From Asterias rubens (Eukaryota; Echinodermata; Asteroidea; Forcipulatida; Asteriidae): 64,000 nt of DNA. Below the pieces are notes generated by a model that had not been told where the DNA came from, made no database searches, and saw only the letters and a program-made list of their open reading frames with translations. The DNA lies in assembly GCF_902459465.1 (NCBI RefSeq), contig NC_047066.1:20277047-20341046 (forward strand). Direction: 5' to 3'. Made by a program: the position numbers and the translations under genes. Shown piece by piece: positions 61,101 through 64,000 of this stretch (positions are counted from its first letter, which is position 1; each line of letters opens with the position of its first letter).

Positions 61101-62911
61101 CAAAGATAATACCCCCAAACATCCTTTCAATTTATTTATAATTAAAGTGCTAATTGAGCAAAATGAAAACCATTGCCCTTTCAAAGTTGAAAATTAGCTC
61201 GTTTTACATTGGAACTTCGGAAGAAACGCTAGGGTCTCAGGTATCAGGAAGCACTTTTGCAGGCAACAATGTGCTCTTCATGAATCTAGCCTGTTTTCTG
61301 TACATACATGTAGGAAGTTTTTGTGCTTACAGGCTTTTAAAATTGGGCCCTTTCACAGGCTATACGGTGCTGTTTCTCTAGTGCGTTTGAATACACCCAT
61401 AAGATGCCTTTAAATCCAATACTCTATGCTTTGATAGGTAGAGCTAAAATGTATCTTAAACCAGTGTATTGAATTTTAAGCCAATGAAATTCCATCAGTT
61501 TGTCTGGAACTACCGCCATGCTTCTTGCATGCAGTTGGTGGATTATGTCAACACTTGTGAGCTTGCACATATAATGCTGTGCAATCAGACACAGTAGTGC
61601 CATTTCACCACTGGTTGTGTTTATGCACACAGTTTTGATTACATAAGCTCCATTTCACTTTTAAGTACCTGTACCATACACCTCAAGTGGTATTGGATAT
61701 TTTTCAAGTGTTATCCAGGATTATTCCATTGTATAAGCTTGACCTAGAAACCGAAACACTATTGAAAACTCATTGTGCAGTAGTGTCATGTAATATAACA
61801 ATCAGCAGAGAATAACCATTCCTAAACATTTCCTTTATTTGCAAATCTGAAGCATATTGGGAAGGTTCACATTTTCTATTTGTGAAATCCGTTTAGTATT
61901 TTTGAATATTTTTAATACTTACACAGTAGGCCTACATGAAGCTTTCATTCTGATAACTTGTGTGGAAAATACTAAAAAGAAATCAGTGGAAATGAGGAAT
62001 TAATCTAAACACGTTTGTGCACTAACTTTCACAAAATGGAATGCTCCTGTTCATAGTTTTTGCTTTGTGACAAATGTCTTCAAATTCAAAGACAGGAAAA
62101 CTTGTTAAGTCTCCCAAGGGTTCCTTGAGAGGATAGCGACACAAGAGGTACTACAAGGGACTGAAATTGAGAAAATCTTAAGTTTTAGTGGGGGAGCTCC
62201 CTTGGGGGTAACTTGACCTTACATGCAAAAGCGGAAAAGACACTTCAGTTTGAAGTATGGACGGTGTATAGCCCTTGTTCCTATTTATATCTACTCAAGC
62301 TTTCAATTCCAAGGCTGTGGCTGAAAACTGTGAAGGGGAAAATTCTGTTGTAATTTCCTGTAGTAACTCATATGCTGAAAAAAAAAATTAGTGGCCTGAT
62401 GTCTCAACCCAAGCAGAATCTTTCTTGAAGGCTCATTTTAGCCTTTCAGAAATACTGGGGTCGAAATCTCAGCCTCACAAAGTGTTTGTTTTCATTTTTA
62501 GCATTGTTCCTTTTGGTTGGTAAGCAGTTTGCAAAAGCAAATACTATTTTTCAACTCATAAACATGCACTGAAAAGGGGACCCTGTTGCTTAGAAGAAGG
62601 ACTATTTTCTGCTTAACAGCTTTGTAAAACTGGGATTTGGGCTTTGTCTTTGGTAGTCTTGAATGACTGTTTTACCCTATATGACAAGTTACTCTTTAAA
62701 CAAAAATCAAAATGGTACTTCTGTTCTCTTTTCCAACTAAATTTCTTTCCTCTTATTCAACAGTATCGCTCGACCCCTCTCACCATGCTTGAAGAGGTCA
62801 TGACCCTTGACCGGTTAGAGATTGCCACAACATTGGATAAGATTTTCTTAGGTCAGGGGATGATCCTACCTTTCCTAGATGTTTTAATACAACAGGACCT
62901 TCAACAAACAA
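34115..62911 (+). CDS. RASAL1: RASAL1/RASA4-type Ras GTPase-activating protein, 5' part (exons 1-9)
   Basis: A Ca2+-responsive Ras/Rap GTPase-activating protein: tandem C2 domains carry it to the plasma membrane, where the GAP domain speeds GTP hydrolysis. Coding exons: 34115-34182, 35763-35819, 47510-47623, 51723-51784, 58175-58307, 58990-59071, 59901-60133, 60794-60908, 62764-62911. They total 1012 bp, residues 1-337 and one base; phases agree throughout. C2A is about residues 5-110, with D21, D28 (SSDPYC), D75, D77 and D83. C2B is about 138-255, with D151, D157 (SSDPF), D205, D207 and D213. Exon 9 begins the GAP-side helices (FLGQGMILPFLD). Phrases such as VVARTATVW, FWGEEY, TIKKTRFP and LPSQYYQPL match RASAL1 better than RASA4. 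Intron 4 has a GC donor. The catalytic arginine-finger exon and PH/BTK parts lie beyond the window. Confidence 0.93.
34536..34560 (+). repeat. Run of 25 C
   Basis: An uninterrupted poly(C) tract in RASAL1 intron 1, immediately before a fold-back element. Long homopolymers are prone to length error in assemblies. Confidence 0.85.
34581..34684. mobile_element. Fold-back element with 34-bp arms
   Basis: The left arm (34581-34614) and right arm (34651-34684) are inverse copies with two mismatches, and include CAGTGACTGGGGTGCTAG and AGATTCCTTTTTTC. The 36-base centre is unrelated. No protein frame is present. Confidence 0.85.
35033..35139. mobile_element. Fold-back element with perfect 19-bp arms
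   Basis: TATGGCGCCACCACTTTTT (35033-35051) and AAAAAGTGGTGGCGCCATA (35121-35139) are exact inverse copies around a 69-base AT-rich centre. The palindromic GGCGCC core makes the arms stand out from the AT-rich intron. Confidence 0.85.
37688..38139. mobile_element. TTAA-bounded inverted-repeat element (family B)
   Basis: The left end TTAAAGGGTGGCTGCAGTG and right end CACTGCAGCATCCCTTTAA are inverse copies at 17 of 19 positions; both outer edges are TTAA. The interior (about 37830-38035) is GC-richer with repeated TGACGTC words. No transposase frame. Confidence 0.8.
40855..41203. mobile_element. TTAA-bounded inverted-repeat element (family A), copy 3, opposite orientation
   Basis: The ends TTAAAGGCAGTGGACACTAT and ACCAATAGTGTACATTG...TTTAA are near-inverse, with TTAA outside. 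It reads as the reverse complement of the 59487 copy (GCATAAAACCTTACTTGGTA here, TACCAGGTAAGTTTTTATGC there). Its centre is a different hairpin (GAGACCTCATAATTAG...TTTGAGGTCTTGA). Confidence 0.8.
42487..42552. promoter_or_regulatory. Two X-box-like palindromes 50 bp apart
   Basis: GTTGCCCAAGGGCAAC (42487-42502) and GTTGCCAGGGCAAC (42539-42552) are perfect inverted repeats of the RFX half-site GTTGCC/GGCAAC. They lie in RASAL1 intron 2. Binding is not shown by sequence alone. Confidence 0.4.
42830..43260. repeat. Dispersed repeat F, copy 1
   Basis: Aligns with 56103-56540 through TTTTTGCCCAGCACTCTGAG, CCACTGTGCATTGATCTGAG, CCTGGCATCATGCCTGAAGC and CTCGCCCTTGGT. Both copies are in RASAL1 introns and in the same orientation. 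Each gives a short minus-strand frame with FSECWAKI or CSECWAKI. Confidence 0.75.
45650..45765. repeat. Dispersed repeat K, copy
   Basis: Contains AAAGGGCATCTCTTTGAGG, then CATGGAGGCGATTGTCTC and CCTCCGTGAAGTATGTC. Related pieces occur at 19140-19200, 38862-38935, 40418-40480 and 46072-46195. Confidence 0.55.
46072..46195. repeat. Dispersed repeat K, copy
   Basis: Contains AAGGGCACCTCTAATGAGTG, CATCAAGGCAAAGACCAGC and TTGGAGGCATTTGTCTCC, in the same order as the copy at 45650. Confidence 0.55.
47843..48241 (-). other. Unrecognised 132-residue open frame in RASAL1 intron 3
   Basis: A minus-strand frame with ATG covers a segment noticeably GC-richer than its flanks. The peptide is rich in Pro, Thr, Arg and His (for example YPTPCPTNTGPF, NREVPPGTLRRPW) and matches no domain I know. 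It may be a worn piece of a transposable-element protein or a chance opening; no splice sites or start context support a gene. Confidence 0.25.
49477..49506. repeat. AAAT-type simple repeat
   Basis: Alternating AAAC and AAAT units (AAACAAATAAATAAACAAAT...). Confidence 0.8.
50720..50942. mobile_element. Long-inverted-repeat element (family C)
   Basis: The left arm (GTGAGGTTTGCGGAGCACCA, then CTCTTTTGAGTAGTGGTGG) and right arm (CCACCGCTACTCAAATAACA, then GGTGCTACTGCAAAACCTCAC) are inverse over about 47 bp. The centre is AT-rich. A half copy is at 23368-23447. Confidence 0.8.
52386..52580 (+). mobile_element. tRNA-derived SINE, copy 2
   Basis: Same order as the copy at 18140: CTGCCTCTAGCTACCGGGCA, TCTGGTTGGTAAGACACT, a B-box relative GGTTCTAATCC (one change from GGTTCGAATCC), AGGAAAGTACTGA and GTATGGGTAAAAACCAAAAT. 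Confidence 0.8.
55447..55575. mobile_element. Two SINE tails in inverted orientation
   Basis: The left arm (55447-55489) is the reverse complement of the SINE tail, beginning ATTAATTTTGGTTTTACCC. The right arm (55533-55575) is the tail in forward sense, ending GGGTAAAACCAAAATTAAT. The 43-base centre retains GTATACTCAGTACTTTC, also a SINE word in reverse. No tRNA head is present on either side. Confidence 0.8.
56103..56540. repeat. Dispersed repeat F, copy 2
   Basis: Second copy of the element at 42830-43260; the shared blocks keep their order and spacing over about 430 bp. Confidence 0.75.
57118..57143. repeat. TA dinucleotide repeat
   Basis: ATATATGTATATATATATAT and onward. An intronic microsatellite. 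Confidence 0.85.
58175..60133 (+). other. RASAL1 C2B exons 5-7
   Basis: Exons 58175-58307, 58990-59071 and 59901-60133 encode residues about 101-249. After the linker EVQGEIHIEA the second C2 domain runs KILKIQLLEARDLAVKD, TGSSDPFARL, TIKKTRFPKWQETF and ITVWDWDRVGNDDFMG. All five aspartate positions usual for Ca2+ binding are present, so a Ca2+-responsive domain is predicted. Confidence 0.92.
59487..59854. mobile_element. TTAA-bounded inverted-repeat element (family A), copy 4
   Basis: Lies in RASAL1 intron 6. The left end is TTAAAGGCGCTGGACATGTT and the right end ACCAAGAGTGTCCAGTGAG. Its centre is an imperfect palindrome around TAATAAAAGGCTTTAGCTGA. Only the left TTAA is intact; the right edge reads TTCAAG. 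Confidence 0.75.
60794..62911 (+). other. RASAL1 exons 8-9: C2B to GAP linker
   Basis: Exon 8 (60794-60908) encodes VRARYSEERILPSQYYQPLV, the segment joining C2B to the GAP module. Exon 9 (62764-62911) encodes the first helices (ATTLDKIFLGQG). It ends in phase 1 at GTAAGT, so the next exon must start with two bases completing that codon; none is convincing before 64000. Confidence 0.88.
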
Positions 62912-64000
62912 GTAAGTTGTCTCAGAACTGTTTGCATACTGTCAAAAACTTGCCTAAAACTCATTTCATCCTCCTGGTTCAAATAAATGCAAAGTAAATG
63001 AATTGTTGCAACAAATTCAACTAATGCAATGAAATGCAATTTGGCCGGGAAATATTCCTGTTACTTGTACTTTTTAAAACACTATTATTAATATTGTGAA
63101 GAATGAGCCTTTTGCATGGACTTCTCATATATTATATAAAAACGTACATCTTTCAAAAAAGGATTTATAAATCACAGGGAAGACATGCTATCTGCTCTTG
63201 ATTTCATTCATTCTTTGCAAAATGTCCAATGTAAACTTATATTGTTATCTTTTTATATATTGTGCTATCTTGTATAAGAAATGATTTTACTATCATTGCA
63301 TGGTGAATATCATGTATTTCATTCCTATTATATGCATTTCCTCCTCTGCATTACCCGTGTATTGATCTATTGCATTGTTTATTTTATGTCTAAATATATT
63401 TTGTAAATTTTCTTGCTTATGTTTTTTTCTACTGCTAATGTTTAGAAATGTACATTTTTTTGTACCATGAACAATCATGTTAACCTTTATGGTTAATGGA
63501 AAATTGTTTTATTGCAACTGCATTGTGAATATCATTTATTTCATTGATGTACATTTCCTCTTCTGCATTAATTATGTATGTATCTATTCATTGTTTTCAT
63601 ATACAAGTGTATTTTTTTGTTGTACCATTATTGTGTATTTTGCAATCTACTAAGATGTTCATTTCCCCCTCTGCATTAATTATGTATGCATCTATTCATT
63701 GTTTTCATATACAAGTGTATTTTTTCGTTGTACCATTATTGTATATTTTGCAATCTTCTAAGTCATTTTCATTGTCGAACAAATGTATGTTTGAAATGTT
63801 GAATACTGTATTCAAATATCATTGCATTATGAGTTGATGTTTTTGTGCGAGAAATCTTTTCATATTTTGTGATCTTTCATCAGATGATTTGTTTTCTCGT
63901 TTCAGGTTACAGAGTACTATCCTTAAAGTATGTCACATATTGCCTTCAAAAATGACATGACCTTTAATATATATTGTGTTATTGCACAGACTACTGTGTA
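62912..64000 (+). other. RASAL1 intron 9, incomplete
   Basis: AT-rich, with no exon seen up to the window edge. A candidate acceptor TTTCAG at about 63900-63905 is followed by a sequence without family resemblance. Confidence 0.6.
63552..63767. repeat. 108-bp tandem duplication
   Basis: CATTTCC-CTCTGCATTAATTATG starts at 63552 and again at 63660, continuing through TCTATTCATTGTTTTCATAT and TTGTACCATTATTGT in both. A weaker third relative lies near 63336-63470. The repeat explains a 97-residue open frame with a duplicated peptide. Confidence 0.8.

Noticed and set aside
63895..63930. Tenth RASAL1 exon after TTTCAG
   Set aside because: The following codons do not resemble the family and no donor follows at a sensible distance.
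1..64000. CRISPR array, prokaryotic operon, phage or virus
   Set aside because: Repeats are not regularly spaced with unique spacers, genes have introns, and no viral protein was recognised.

Overview
This is a eukaryotic nuclear window. It is AT-rich, has short exons in kilobase-scale GT-AG introns, and is dense in short non-autonomous repeats. The protein relationships and the repeat types (tRNA-headed SINEs, TTAA-bounded inverted-repeat elements, a deuterostome-style retroposon tail) suggest a marine deuterostome invertebrate. My best guess is an echinoderm, perhaps a sea star; this is inference, because no species-diagnostic gene is present. I see no bacterial genes, rRNA, functional tRNA gene, CRISPR array or virus.

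Three protein-coding genes can be reconstructed exon by exon with reading phase conserved at every junction. (1) A Munc13-4/BAIAP3-family vesicle-priming protein on the minus strand (26480 down to 3972): 24 coding exons, 1428 residues, with the order C2A - MUN - C2B - basic tail. (2) IFT22 (RABL5), a small GTPase-like intraflagellar-transport protein on the minus strand (33504 down to 30117): 6 exons, 184 residues, complete. (3) The 5' part of a RASAL1/RASA4-type Ras GTPase-activating protein on the plus strand (34115 to 62911 and beyond): 9 exons giving about 337 residues, with C2A, C2B and the run-in to the GAP domain; the rest lies past the right edge. IFT22 and RASAL1 are head to head, sharing about 610 bp of upstream sequence.

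Layout: 1-3971 is 3' flank of the Munc13-4/BAIAP3 gene and holds a degenerate minisatellite. 3972-26480 is that gene. 26481-30116 is intergenic. 30117-33504 is IFT22, 33505-34114 the shared promoter region, and 34115-64000 RASAL1, whose second intron alone is 11.7 kb. The three proteins do not form one pathway: one is a Ca2+-regulated exocytosis factor, one a ciliary transport factor and one a Ca2+-regulated Ras/Rap inactivator.

I did not find a new biological system. The most unusual things are exon-edge echoes (splice-site-proximal exon pieces duplicated into neighbouring introns of two genes), three GC-AG introns confirmed by phase and in two cases by homology, a phase-compatible alternative first exon, a cluster of two alternating palindromes in the first intron of the Munc13-4/BAIAP3 gene, and families of TTAA-bounded inverted-repeat elements with changeable palindromic centres.
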